The position numbers and the translations under genes were made by a program. DNA of 38,629 nt from Gemmiger formicilis (GTDB lineage: Bacteria > Bacillota > Clostridia > Oscillospirales > Ruminococcaceae): positions 1-38,629 of the forward strand of contig NZ_JANGCG010000020.1 of the NCBI RefSeq assembly GCF_024462815.1. The letters run 5' to 3'. Below, one piece after another: positions 1-7,908 of this stretch (the stretch's first letter is position 1; each line of letters opens with the position of its first letter). The notes below the pieces were generated by a model. It saw only the letters and a list, made by a program, of their open reading frames with translations, did no database searches and was not told the DNA's origin.

Positions 1-44
1 GGTTGCGGAGACAGGACTTGAACCTGCGACCTCCGGGTTATGAG
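1..44 (-). repeat. 3' fragment of tRNA-fMet, left attachment site of element 1
   Basis: This is identical to 29503-29546, the 3' part of the intact initiator tRNA from the anticodon loop to the second C of the CCA end. Homology stops right after the anticodon (GGGTTATGAG on the plus strand), which places the recombination core in the anticodon stem-loop. The 5' half of the tRNA is missing, so it is an attachment-site scar and not a functional tRNA. Confidence 0.85.
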
Positions 45-171
45 AAATTCAAAGTTTGTGCGTTAGGGTGCTGTTTTGTTGGGTTTGGTGGTATTGCGTA
101 CCAAGGCTCGAAATAGATTTTGTCCCATGTGTACAAAAGGGTGCTGCATCGTGCTGACCCGTTCCAAACCC

Positions 172-196
172 TTTTGGGGGCAGTTTTGGGGGCAAA
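172..196. repeat. Candidate integrase arm-site pair, left end of element 1
   Basis: Two tandem copies of TTTTGGGGGCA lie 12 bp apart, 127 bp inside the left tRNA fragment. A near copy (TTTTGGGGTCA, 11-bp period) lies 77 bp inside the right tRNA fragment. Tandem short repeats near both junctions are typical of tyrosine-integrase arm sites; binding is inferred. Confidence 0.5.
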
Positions 197-465
197 TCTG
201 CGAGACGGATTCTGACTCGCAACGCTCAAATAAATGCGCAGCTTTGGTTCCATTGAGAAAAGTGGATACTCATATCACAGGGTTCACGCAAGTGAAAAGC
301 CTAACGAGCCAGTATATAAGTTTTACTCTGCGGCAAGAAGTTGTACGCAAGCACTACTCCACGCCATCCCCATGCACCGCCCCTGTCACCGCGAGAAACG
401 CCTCTGTTTGGGTACGTTTGCAACGCATCGGCACGGTGCCTGTCCAGCCAAATATTGCCCCAAAT

Positions 466-488
466 TCCCCGTTTTCCGGGGATTTTTT
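466..488 (+). terminator. Rho-independent terminator
   Basis: The inverted repeat TCCCCG/CGGGGA has a 5-nt loop and is followed by TTTTTTA on the plus strand. It would stop transcription entering from the left junction; no gene upstream is recognised. Confidence 0.55.
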
Positions 489-713
489 ATTTTACAGCAA
501 AGGCATTTACCTGAACGGGATTTCCCTGTACAGGTAAATCCAACGCAAATAAATAACTAAATAAATAAAATACTAAGATACTATCGTATCCTATCCGTAA
601 AACTACAAAAAAACGAATTTTTGCCACTGTAATCTTGCAGGGATGCGTACAGCTTAACACCGGAGAGTACAACTTACGATTGCACCCGTCCAAGCCAATG
701 CGGTATAATTTAC

Positions 714-1409
714 TTATCCCATCAGCGCCGTCCAGAGCATACTGAACGGCATAACTAAAATCAGGGCTGGCATCAGATCCACCAGAGGTACGGACTTGAT
801 GCGGGAGACGCGGAAGCCGGCGGCCATGGTCAGGATTCCGCCGCAGGCGGAGAGGTCGGCGAACATCGTGGGTGTCAGCACACCGGACAGACCGCGCCCG
901 GCCAGAAACACCAGCAGCAGAATTGCGCACTGGGGCAGCGGAATGGCGCAGATGGCCGCGCCCAGGGTGGACGCAAAGATCAGCGCGGTGAAGCCGTCCA
1001 GCACGGCCTTGGACATGAGCAGGCTCGGATCGCCGGCGATGCCCTCGGTCAGGGTGCTGTACCAGCCGAAGCCGCTGCAGCAGAACAGCGCCACCGCTGT
1101 GATATAAAACTCCATATCAATATCATCGCCGCCAAGGTGCATGAACTTGACCAGCTTATGGAAAAAACGGCTGGTCCAGTATTCCAGATGCAAAAGATGC
1201 CCGATGGTGAAGCCGACCAGAATGGCCAGCACCACCGCCGTCATACCCGATGCCTTGATGACCGAGTTGACGCCGATGCCGATGGAGCACAGGCCGAACA
1301 TCGTCGGCAGATGCTCTTTGAGTGTCTCCGGCAGAACCTTTCCCAGCAGGGTTCCCAACAGGCCGCCCAGCAAAACGGCCCCGCAGTTTGTGAATACGCC
1401 GATTGGCAT
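714..1409 (-). CDS. DUF554 family integral membrane protein
   Basis: The protein has about 231 residues and is almost entirely hydrophobic, with six to seven probable membrane segments. It opens with MPIGVFTNCGAVLLGGLLG, which together with the overall pattern identifies the DUF554 (YdfK-like) family; its transport function, if any, is unknown. The start at 1409 is preferred because AGAGGA lies about 10 nt upstream. An in-frame ATG 9 bp earlier directly abuts the ribosome site. It is last on the minus strand after the LeuB-like gene, but a terminator (1481-1506) and its own promoter (1442-1470) separate it, so it is probably an independent transcript. Any link to the catabolic operon is positional only. 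Confidence 0.8.
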   Translation of the reverse strand: MPIGVFTNCGAVLLGGLLGTLLGKVLPETLKEHLPTMFGLCSIGIGVNSVIKASGMTAVVLAILVGFTIGHLLHLEYWTSRFFHKLVKFMHLGGDDIDMEFYITAVALFCCSGFGWYSTLTEGIAGDPSLLMSKAVLDGFTALIFASTLGAAICAIPLPQCAILLLVFLAGRGLSGVLTPTMFADLSACGGILTMAAGFRVSRIKSVPLVDLMPALILVMPFSMLWTALMG

Positions 1410-1441
1410 TTTGAACATTTCCTCTTTCTTTGTGTAGTTTT

Positions 1442-1470
1442 ATTATATTGCCTCAGCTTTTCCTGCGCAA
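1442..1470 (-). promoter_or_regulatory. Promoter for the DUF554 gene
   Basis: On the minus strand, TTGCGC (1465-1470) and TATAAT (1442-1447) are separated by exactly 17 bp, just upstream of the DUF554 start. The -35 TTGCGC is the same as in the promoter at 16093-16121. Confidence 0.65.
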
Positions 1471-1480
1471 TACAGCAAAA

Positions 1481-1506
1481 GCGGCGCTGCATCCCGGCAG
1501 CGCCGC
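1481..1506 (-). terminator. Terminator after the LeuB-like gene
   Basis: A perfect 10-bp inverted repeat GCGGCGCTGC/GCAGCGCCGC with a 6-nt loop begins 5 bp after the LeuB-like stop codon and is followed on the minus strand by TTTT. It probably ends the seven-gene catabolic transcript. Confidence 0.8.
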
Positions 1507-1511
1507 ATTTT

Positions 1512-2591
1512 TTACTGCCGCAGCAGCTCTATGATGTAATCGCCGAATTCAGCGGTTGTCACACAGCGGCCGTCATGGCGGGGCAGTTCCTCAGTGCAGA
1601 ACTTATCGGCACTGGCCTTGCGCAGCGCTTGACGCAGACGTTTTCCTAAGTCAGGACGGGCAAGGCTATGCTCCAGCAGCATGGCGGCAGCGTGTAGGAT
1701 GCCCGCCGGACAGGCTCCGTTCGAGAGCGCTAATGCCTCATTCGGGTTGTGCAGCTGGTTGGTCGTATAAATGCCGCGGCCATCGGGGGCAAGCTCTGCC
1801 GAACCGAACAGCATTGGCGTACCAGAAATCTGCGCCAGCTCATCCGCGATAATATCCCCAAAGACATTGTTCGTCACAATTACATCGAACGACCACGGCT
1901 GGCGGATTACCTCCATGCTGGCTGTGTCAATATAGCAGTGGCGCAGCTCAACATCGGGGTATTCCTTTGCCAGCGCCGTGACCTGATTGCGCCACAGTAC
2001 CCCGGAGGCCAGCACATTGGCCTTATCCAGGCTGCAGACCATATGCTTGCGCTGTCGCGCTTGTTCAAAAGCAACGCGGGCAGTCAGTGCCACGGTTTCC
2101 TCATTATAATATTCGGTATCGCAGGCCTCGCAGCCATGCACGCCTTCCCAGCTGTCATGCGGACCGGCCAGCATACCGCCGCGGATATCCCGCACAACGA
2201 GGACACGGAAGCCCTTTTCGATCAGTTCCGGGCGCAGGGGTGAAAATTCTTCCAGCCCCGGCAGCAGGAACACCGGGCGCAGGTTCGTGCAGACGCCAAA
2301 CAGCTGCCGCAGCTCCATCAGAGTGCGCTCCGGGCGGCGGTCAGGCGGCAGGGTGTTGTATTTTGCTGCGCCGATATTCCCAATCAGCACCGCGCTGCAC
2401 TGTGCGGCCTGTGCCTTGGTCTCCGGCGGCAGCGGGTCGCCACAGTGCTCAATTGCAGCGCCGCAGGCTTCCAGCAACAAAATTTCAACATTCAGACCGG
2501 TCGTTTGTTGAAAATATTGTAAGACCTTCACCGCCTGTGCTGCCAGCTGCGGGCCGACGCCGTCACCGGGAATAATGCCTACTTTTTTCAT
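1512..2591 (-). CDS. LeuB-like beta-decarboxylating dehydrogenase with altered active site
   Basis: This 359-residue protein belongs to the isopropylmalate/isocitrate dehydrogenase family, which oxidises and decarboxylates 2-hydroxy acids with NAD and a divalent metal. IPGDGVGP opens the protein. R95, R105, R134, K190 (DKANVL), D222, D246 and D250 match the substrate and metal ligands, and the ELR...NLRP segment is of the isopropylmalate type. Two differences stand out. The RELTGGIYFG motif reads RDIRGGMLAG, so the catalytic tyrosine is Leu141. The adenine-binding HGSAPDIAGKG loop is replaced by HNPNEALALSNG (281-292). It may use another proton donor or another cofactor. The ATG at 2591 is chosen; it lies 4 bp past the butyrate kinase stop, so the two are probably translationally coupled. 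A TTG 21 bp upstream is possible. Confidence 0.8.
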   Translation of the reverse strand: MKKVGIIPGDGVGPQLAAQAVKVLQYFQQTTGLNVEILLLEACGAAIEHCGDPLPPETKAQAAQCSAVLIGNIGAAKYNTLPPDRRPERTLMELRQLFGVCTNLRPVFLLPGLEEFSPLRPELIEKGFRVLVVRDIRGGMLAGPHDSWEGVHGCEACDTEYYNEETVALTARVAFEQARQRKHMVCSLDKANVLASGVLWRNQVTALAKEYPDVELRHCYIDTASMEVIRQPWSFDVIVTNNVFGDIIADELAQISGTPMLFGSAELAPDGRGIYTTNQLHNPNEALALSNGACPAGILHAAAMLLEHSLARPDLGKRLRQALRKASADKFCTEELPRHDGRCVTTAEFGDYIIELLRQ

Positions 2592-2595
2592 CGGC

Positions 2596-3705
2596 TTACT
2601 TGTCGAAGTCAAAGCCGTTCCAGCAGGGAATGCCCGTATACTCCTTGGGTTGCTCCTCGCCGCTCAGCACACGGATGGCACCGGCGGCCAGCGCCTCCAT
2701 CTCAAACTCGCCCGCCATAACCGTGACCGACGCGATGAATTTCAGCTTGCGGGTCAGCTCTGCATCCACATACTTGTCATAGCTGATGCCGCCGGTCAGG
2801 ATAATGCCGTCCACATCGCCCTCCAGCGCAGCGGCCATAGCGCCCGCCTGCTTGGCAATCTGGTAAATCATAGCATCATAAATCAGCTTGGCATACTGGC
2901 TGCCCTCGTCAATCATCTTGCAGACCTCACGGGCATCGCTGGTGCCCAGATGGTCCACCAGACCGCCGGTTTTGGTGATTTTATCATACATCTGGCGCTC
3001 GGTGAATTTGCCGGAGAAGCACATCTTCACAACGTCCTTGACCGGCAGCGCGCCGCAGCGGGTGGGTGCCATCGGGCCGTCGCCCTGTGCAATGTCGTTG
3101 GAATCAATCATCTTGCCCTTGCGGTGGGCTGTGACCGAGATACCGCCGCCGATGTGGCAGATAATCAGGTTCATTTCTTCGTATTTTTTGCCGAGCGTCT
3201 TGGCGTAGCGGATGCCGATTTCCTTCTGGTTCAGGGCGTGGATGCGGCTCTCGCGGTAGATGCCCTTCAGGCCGGTGACGCGGGCTTCATCAATGAACTC
3301 ATCCACATCCGGCGGGTTGACCACAAACGCTGCGCCGCCGTACTGCCCGGCAAACTCATGGGCCAGCTGTGCGCCCAGTGTGGCGGGGTGCTTGACGGTG
3401 AAGCCGACGCGGGCGTGCTCGAGCAGCTGGTCATTGACCGTGTAGGTGCCGCCTGCAATGTTGACCAGACCGCCGCCGCGGCCGACAAAGGCATCCACAC
3501 CCTCCAGCGTCTGCCCGGCAGCCGCCAGCTCATCGAGAATCATCTGCTTGCGGTAGGGGAGCTGGTCGTTGATTTCGGCGAACTTTTTCAGCTCCTCCGC
3601 ATCATGGGAAACATTTTTGCTGAACACCTCTTTATCGCCCTCAAACATAGCGATTTTGGTGGAGGTGGAGCCAGGATTGATGGCAAAAACTTTATATGCT
3701 TTCAT
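2596..3705 (-). CDS. buk: Butyrate kinase (acyl-phosphate kinase)
   Basis: This 369-residue ASKHA-fold kinase transfers phosphate from butyryl phosphate or another short acyl phosphate to ADP, giving the free acid and ATP. The N-terminal INPGSTSTKIAMFEGD phosphate loop, the GRGGG turn and the GGGISVTAHRKGKMID segment are the family signatures, and the length is normal. It partners with the Ptb gene at 5181-6077; the transporter gene lies between them, which is unusual because ptb and buk are normally adjacent. The start at 3705 follows AAGGAG. That ribosome site lies directly after a terminator-like hairpin (3724-3775), so its translation or transcription may be set separately. The acyl substrate is not decided by sequence; branched or propionyl substrates are possible. 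Confidence 0.92.
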   Translation of the reverse strand: MKAYKVFAINPGSTSTKIAMFEGDKEVFSKNVSHDAEELKKFAEINDQLPYRKQMILDELAAAGQTLEGVDAFVGRGGGLVNIAGGTYTVNDQLLEHARVGFTVKHPATLGAQLAHEFAGQYGGAAFVVNPPDVDEFIDEARVTGLKGIYRESRIHALNQKEIGIRYAKTLGKKYEEMNLIICHIGGGISVTAHRKGKMIDSNDIAQGDGPMAPTRCGALPVKDVVKMCFSGKFTERQMYDKITKTGGLVDHLGTSDAREVCKMIDEGSQYAKLIYDAMIYQIAKQAGAMAAALEGDVDGIILTGGISYDKYVDAELTRKLKFIASVTVMAGEFEMEALAAGAIRVLSGEEQPKEYTGIPCWNGFDFDK

Positions 3706-3723
3706 AAAAAACTCCTTAAAAAA

Positions 3724-3775
3724 GACAGATGCCGGGGGGCGGCAGCCGTATCGGCTCCGGCTCCCGGCATCTGTC
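3724..3775 (-). terminator. Terminator-like hairpin between transporter and butyrate kinase genes
   Basis: A perfect 13-bp inverted repeat GACAGATGCCGGG/CCCGGCATCTGTC is followed on the minus strand by six T residues. The T run leads directly into AAGGAG, the ribosome site of buk. It could act as a partial terminator that lowers buk/leuB-like expression, as an attenuator, or as an mRNA-stabilising stem after processing. Confidence 0.65.
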
Positions 3776-3808
3776 AGGACAAAAACGAAGAAGAGAAGAT
3801 AATGGCGA

Positions 3809-5152
3809 TTACAGGAACATCGGGTAAAGCAGACCAATCCAGATAACCATCAGCGCACCGCCGATACGGGTGGAGATGGAGGCGAATGCCAGCAGATCCA
3901 TACGGTCGGCAGCGGTCAGAACGGCCAGGTCGCCGGAACCGCCGATGTTGCAGCAGCACAGACCAGCGGTGACACCGGCCTCATACGGATACAGACCGGA
4001 CAGGCGGCCGAACAGCATAGCGCCGATGAAAGCACCCAGAACGCCCAGAACGATAACCAGCAGAGCGCCGGGGGTGAAGTAGCTGGTCAGGTCGGTAATC
4101 TTCAGAGAGCAGACGCCGATACCGGCAATCAGCATGGGCAGCAGTGCCTTGAGGGCAAACTGCATCGAATAAACGCACTTGTAGGAGATTTCCTCCGGCA
4201 GGATGCCGGTGCACTTGATGATGATGGCCAGGATGATGGTCCATGCCAGACCTGCAATGTTGTCCAGCACAGGGATGTGAGCCAGCAGCTCACCAGCCAG
4301 ATAGAGGGTCAGCGCCATGAAGATACCGCCGCCGAGGGCTGCATAGTCCGGGCTGGTGACAGGGCGTTTCTCGCCCTTGACGGAATCCTCGGCCTCGATC
4401 TTATCCTGCTTGATGAGGATGTTGCCGTTGCCGTTCATACCGGGAATCTTCTTAGTGACGGCACCGCCGATAGCTGCAAAGAGAACAGCCAGAACGTTGG
4501 CGATAGAAGCATAGCAGAGGAACTGACCCGCCAGACCGGTCATATCCTCACCGGTCAGGGTGGAGTAGAGGCTGGGAAGGGTAGTCATAGCGCCTGCAGA
4601 ACCGCCGGACATACAGGGAGCGCCGACATTGAAGAGTGCTTCCTTGACGCCGAAACCGGTAATCACACCGCCGACCACGCAGAACAGCAGGGCAAAGACC
4701 TGACTGCCGATGACGGTAGGCAGATATCGTGCTGTGGCGTTCAACAGTACCTTACGGTCCATCACCAGCACCGAGCCGACCAGCAGCAGGGCAATGTAGG
4801 TATCCTGAAAGCCGGTTTTCATCAGAACCTTGCAGCCGTTCTGCAGGTTTTCGGGAATCAGACCAAGGTAGTTCATCAGGGAAGCGCCAAACAGCGGAAG
4901 CAGGCAGGCGCCGCCAAGATAATTGTTGACGATGGGAATCGTATTGCCAAGCCAGAAGAACAGACCGCCGATGCACATCAGGAACGCGACCGTGGCGACA
5001 AAGGTAGTGGCCACGTAGGTGCCCGCATCATTGGAATACACCTTTGCGGTGGGCAGAACGCCCAGATAGGTACACAGCATGACAACTGCAAAGAACGGTA
5101 CAAAGTATTTAAAGTTCAAACCGCATACGTTGAACTTGATGCCGTTTTTCAT
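3809..5152 (-). CDS. 2-hydroxycarboxylate transporter (CitS/CimH family)
   Basis: The protein has 447 residues and about eleven hydrophobic segments. 2HCT carriers move citrate, malate or related acids with Na+ or H+, recognising the 2-hydroxycarboxylate motif. Both family GG-loop signatures are present: GGSAGAM in the first half and GGSGDLAVL in the second. The latter is followed by ISTRIGG, whose arginine contacts a substrate carboxylate in CitS/CitP. The start at 5152 follows AAGGAGA; an upstream in-frame start lacks a ribosome site. It lies between ptb and buk in the same transcript, making an imported 2-hydroxy acid the likely input of the pathway. The substrate cannot be read from sequence; citrate, citramalate, malate and alkylmalates are all candidates. 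Confidence 0.88.
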   Translation of the reverse strand: MKNGIKFNVCGLNFKYFVPFFAVVMLCTYLGVLPTAKVYSNDAGTYVATTFVATVAFLMCIGGLFFWLGNTIPIVNNYLGGACLLPLFGASLMNYLGLIPENLQNGCKVLMKTGFQDTYIALLLVGSVLVMDRKVLLNATARYLPTVIGSQVFALLFCVVGGVITGFGVKEALFNVGAPCMSGGSAGAMTTLPSLYSTLTGEDMTGLAGQFLCYASIANVLAVLFAAIGGAVTKKIPGMNGNGNILIKQDKIEAEDSVKGEKRPVTSPDYAALGGGIFMALTLYLAGELLAHIPVLDNIAGLAWTIILAIIIKCTGILPEEISYKCVYSMQFALKALLPMLIAGIGVCSLKITDLTSYFTPGALLVIVLGVLGAFIGAMLFGRLSGLYPYEAGVTAGLCCCNIGGSGDLAVLTAADRMDLLAFASISTRIGGALMVIWIGLLYPMFL

Positions 5153-5180
5153 AGGGATTTCTCCTTCACGTTTTACACAT

Positions 5181-6077
5181 TCAGCTGTTGCTGCCAATCA
5201 GGGCAGCCAGCACGATGGACATATACTTGTCATCGGCAGAGGCAGCGCGGGAAACCAGCAGAACCGGAACCTTTGCGCCCAGAACCACGCCGCCGGTGCG
5301 GCCGCCGCCAATTACAGTGATTGTCTTGGCAGCAGCGTTGGCCGTCACAATGTTGGGCATCACCAGCAGGTCGGCATCACCGGCCACAGGGCTGACATAG
5401 CCCTTGATGGGTGCGGATTCGGGGTCCATCGCCAGATCAAGGCTGATGGGACCTTCAACGGTGCATCCGGGCACTCCCTCCTGCTTGATGGCATCGGCGT
5501 CCACGGTTTCGGGCATCTTCGGGTTGACCTTCTCAACCGCGGCAATGACAGCAACCTTGGGGTTTTCCTCGCCCAGCGCATGGAAAGCGCCGACTGCGTT
5601 GGCAATCATAGCCTTCTTCTGCTCCAAGGTGGGGTAAATCAGCAGAGCCGGGTCGGTGATGGCAAAGACCTTGTGGTAGTGCGGGCTTTCAAAGAAGCCT
5701 ACCAAGCTCATTGTATCACTTTTTCGGATGCCGTGGTCCTTATTGACCAAAACTTTCATCAGCGCGCCGGTCTCGATTTTGCCCTTCATAATGCAGTCTG
5801 CCTGCCCCTCGCGGGCGAGGTCGGCTGCCTTCTGGACACATTCGGTCGGATCGTCAATGTCGATGATTTCCGCTTTGCTCTCATCAAAGCCGATTTTAGC
5901 AAGGATAGCCTTGATTTCCTCGGCCTTGCCAATCAGAACCGGCTGCACCAGACCGTCATTGGCGGCATGGGCCACAGCCTGCAGGGTGTGCTCGTCCTGC
6001 GCGACGGCCACCGCCACGCGGCGGGTGCCGGGCTTGGCGCGGAGCATCTCCTTCAACTGTTCAAAATTCTTCAGCAT
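5181..6077 (-). CDS. ptb: Phosphate butyryltransferase (phosphotransacylase)
   Basis: This 298-residue protein of the Ptb/Pta family converts an acyl-CoA plus phosphate to acyl phosphate plus CoA. Family features are the N-terminal Rossmann-like VAVAVAQDEHTLQAV segment, DCIMKGKIETGALMKVLV, HYHKVFAITDPALLIYPTLEQK, and a glycine-rich C-terminal region GGGRTGGVVLGAKVPV. The length is normal. A strong AAAGGAGG precedes the ATG at 6077. It is followed 28 bp later by the transporter gene. With buk it gives substrate-level phosphorylation from the acyl-CoA made by the upstream PFOR. The chain-length preference is unknown. Confidence 0.9.
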   Translation of the reverse strand: MLKNFEQLKEMLRAKPGTRRVAVAVAQDEHTLQAVAHAANDGLVQPVLIGKAEEIKAILAKIGFDESKAEIIDIDDPTECVQKAADLAREGQADCIMKGKIETGALMKVLVNKDHGIRKSDTMSLVGFFESPHYHKVFAITDPALLIYPTLEQKKAMIANAVGAFHALGEENPKVAVIAAVEKVNPKMPETVDADAIKQEGVPGCTVEGPISLDLAMDPESAPIKGYVSPVAGDADLLVMPNIVTANAAAKTITVIGGGRTGGVVLGAKVPVLLVSRAASADDKYMSIVLAALIGSNS

Positions 6078-6096
6078 GGGATTTTTCCTCCTTTCC

Positions 6097-7893
6097 TTAC
6101 AGAGTACGCGGGTCAGAAACTACCCCGGCCAGTGCGGTGGCGGCTGCCACTGCGGGGCTGCACAGGTAGCTGAGCGTTTTCTTGGTACCCTGACGGCCGA
6201 TGAAGTTGCGGTTTGCGGTAGACAGAATGCGCTCATCATCGTACATCAGGCCGTAGGGCATACCGCAGCACAGGCCGCAGCAGGGGTGGCAGATCACAGC
6301 GCCGGCCTCGATAAAGGTCTTGATGTAGCCGCGCTTGATAGCTTCCTTAAAGACACGGTTCGTGGCCGGAACCACGATAAACCGCATCGTATCGGGAACG
6401 TGCTTGCCTTTCATGATTTCTGCCGCAACAGCCAAATCTTCAATACTGCCGTTGGTGCAGCTGCCCAGATAGACCTCGTCAATCGGGGTGCCGAGCACTT
6501 CATGCAGCGGGTGGACATTGTCCACGCCCTGCGGGCAGGACAGCTGGGGTTCCAGCTCGCTGACATCGTAGGTCAGAACTTTTTCGTAGTGGGCATCGTC
6601 GTCGACGCAGACCCAGTCGATTTCCTCCAGAGGCATGCCGTAGTATGCGGCGGTCTTTTCGTCGGCTTCAAACAGGCCGCACTTGGCACCGGCTTCCAGC
6701 GCCATATTGGCAACCGTGAAGCGCGCCATCATGCTCATCTCGTGGGCGGCAGGGCCGGTAAATTCCAGGCTCTTGTACTGGCCGCCGTCGGCCTTGATGT
6801 CGCCTAAGATTTTCAGGATGACGTCCTTGGAGAGGACGCCGTCGGGCAGGTGGCCGTTCAGCACGATCTTGATTGCCTCGGGCACTTTGAACCACAGCTC
6901 GCCGGTGATGAGGGCGGCGGCCATCTCGGCCGTGCCGATGCCGGAGCAGAAGTTGCCCGCGCCGCCGTAGGTGGTGGTGTGGCTGTCCGTTGCGGTGGCA
7001 ATGCAGCCAGGCTTGGCGTACTTTTCCTCGTGCATGATGCTGTGGCAGATGCCCTCGCCGATGTGCAGCTTTTTGATGCCGTAGCGGCGGGAAAGTTCGA
7101 GACCCGCATCATAGTGGGCGGAGTCGTTCTTGGCGACCGCCGTGGGCATGCAGTGATCGAAGATGATGGTAACTTTGTCCGGGTCCGCGATCTTGTCCGC
7201 GCCAATCTGCTCCAAAGTGTCCAGCAGGTAGGGGGTGTAGATATCGTGGATCATGAACATATCCGGGTGGGTAATGACGATATCGCCGGGCTTGACCTCA
7301 TCGACACCTGCGTTTTTGCGCAGCAGCTTTTCGGCCATCGTGAAGCCCTTCTTGCGGCGGGCAGTGTAGTCCAGCTCGTGCGGCTCGCTGGGCTGGACGC
7401 CCTCGGCGAGGCGGCGGCGTGTATCGGCAATCAGACCGCCGTTGGCGACGATGTTGAACAGGTTTTCCGGTACGGCACCGACCGTGAAGGTCTGGCCGTT
7501 GGCGCTGACGGTGTGGTTGTCCACATCGACGGTGACGATGTCGCCGCCGGTGACGACATCTTGGATGCCGTCGCAAGTCAGCAGCAGGATACCGCTGTTG
7601 AACGCATTGCGGAAGAAGATGCGGGCAAAGCTCTTGGCGATGATGCAGCGCACGCCGTTATGGCTCAAGACCGTGGCCGCCTGCTCACGTGAAGAACCGC
7701 AGCCGAAGTTGGTGCCTGCGATGAGGATATCGCCGGGCTGCACGGTGGAGCCGAACTCCGGCTTGAGCAGCTCAAAGGCGTATTTCTTCATTTCCTCGAT
7801 GGTGGGGATGGTGCCGCGCTTGCCGGGGATGATGGTATCGGTGTCGATATCATTGCCGAAGGTCCATACCTTACCGCTGAAAATTTTATCCAT
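6097..7893 (-). CDS. Fused LeuD-LeuC type hydro-lyase (isopropylmalate isomerase family)
   Basis: At 598 residues this is an unusual single-chain form of an enzyme normally made as two subunits. Residues 1-165 are the swivel (LeuD) domain with NDIDTDTIIPG and the GTNFGCGSSREQA motif. Residues from about 185 are the catalytic (LeuC) part with DSHTTTYGG (303-311), GSCTNGSIEDL (C479), CGLC (C539 and C542) and STANRNFIGRQG. All three [4Fe-4S] ligands and the active-site arginine are present, so it should be active. Domain order is swivel first, as in AcnB. The specificity loop after IIPG reads KRGT rather than the YLVY/YLRT types I recall, so the substrate may not be isopropylmalate or homoaconitate. 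A strong AAAGGAGG precedes the start. Stereospecific isomerisation of the imported hydroxy acid is the likely role. Confidence 0.88.
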   Translation of the reverse strand: MDKIFSGKVWTFGNDIDTDTIIPGKRGTIPTIEEMKKYAFELLKPEFGSTVQPGDILIAGTNFGCGSSREQAATVLSHNGVRCIIAKSFARIFFRNAFNSGILLLTCDGIQDVVTGGDIVTVDVDNHTVSANGQTFTVGAVPENLFNIVANGGLIADTRRRLAEGVQPSEPHELDYTARRKKGFTMAEKLLRKNAGVDEVKPGDIVITHPDMFMIHDIYTPYLLDTLEQIGADKIADPDKVTIIFDHCMPTAVAKNDSAHYDAGLELSRRYGIKKLHIGEGICHSIMHEEKYAKPGCIATATDSHTTTYGGAGNFCSGIGTAEMAAALITGELWFKVPEAIKIVLNGHLPDGVLSKDVILKILGDIKADGGQYKSLEFTGPAAHEMSMMARFTVANMALEAGAKCGLFEADEKTAAYYGMPLEEIDWVCVDDDAHYEKVLTYDVSELEPQLSCPQGVDNVHPLHEVLGTPIDEVYLGSCTNGSIEDLAVAAEIMKGKHVPDTMRFIVVPATNRVFKEAIKRGYIKTFIEAGAVICHPCCGLCCGMPYGLMYDDERILSTANRNFIGRQGTKKTLSYLCSPAVAAATALAGVVSDPRTL

Positions 7894-7908
7894 TGTACGA
7901 ACCCTCCT

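Larger units (their letters stand above)
45..713. other. Non-coding left arm of element 1
   Basis: No credible gene is seen: the short reading frames here lack ribosome sites and resemble no family. The stretch holds a doubled TTTTGGGGGCA motif (172-196), a plus-strand terminator (466-488), and a 9-bp inverted repeat ATTTACCTG/CAGGTAAAT (505-513 and 531-539). The part near 540-640 is AT-rich. Confidence 0.6.

Noticed and set aside
76..560. Two overlapping small plus-strand frames near the left junction
   Set aside because: No ribosome site, no domain, and they run through the arm repeats and a terminator.
2575..3846. Long plus-strand open frame opposite butyrate kinase
   Set aside because: Same reason: the minus strand encodes a complete, recognisable kinase with a ribosome site.
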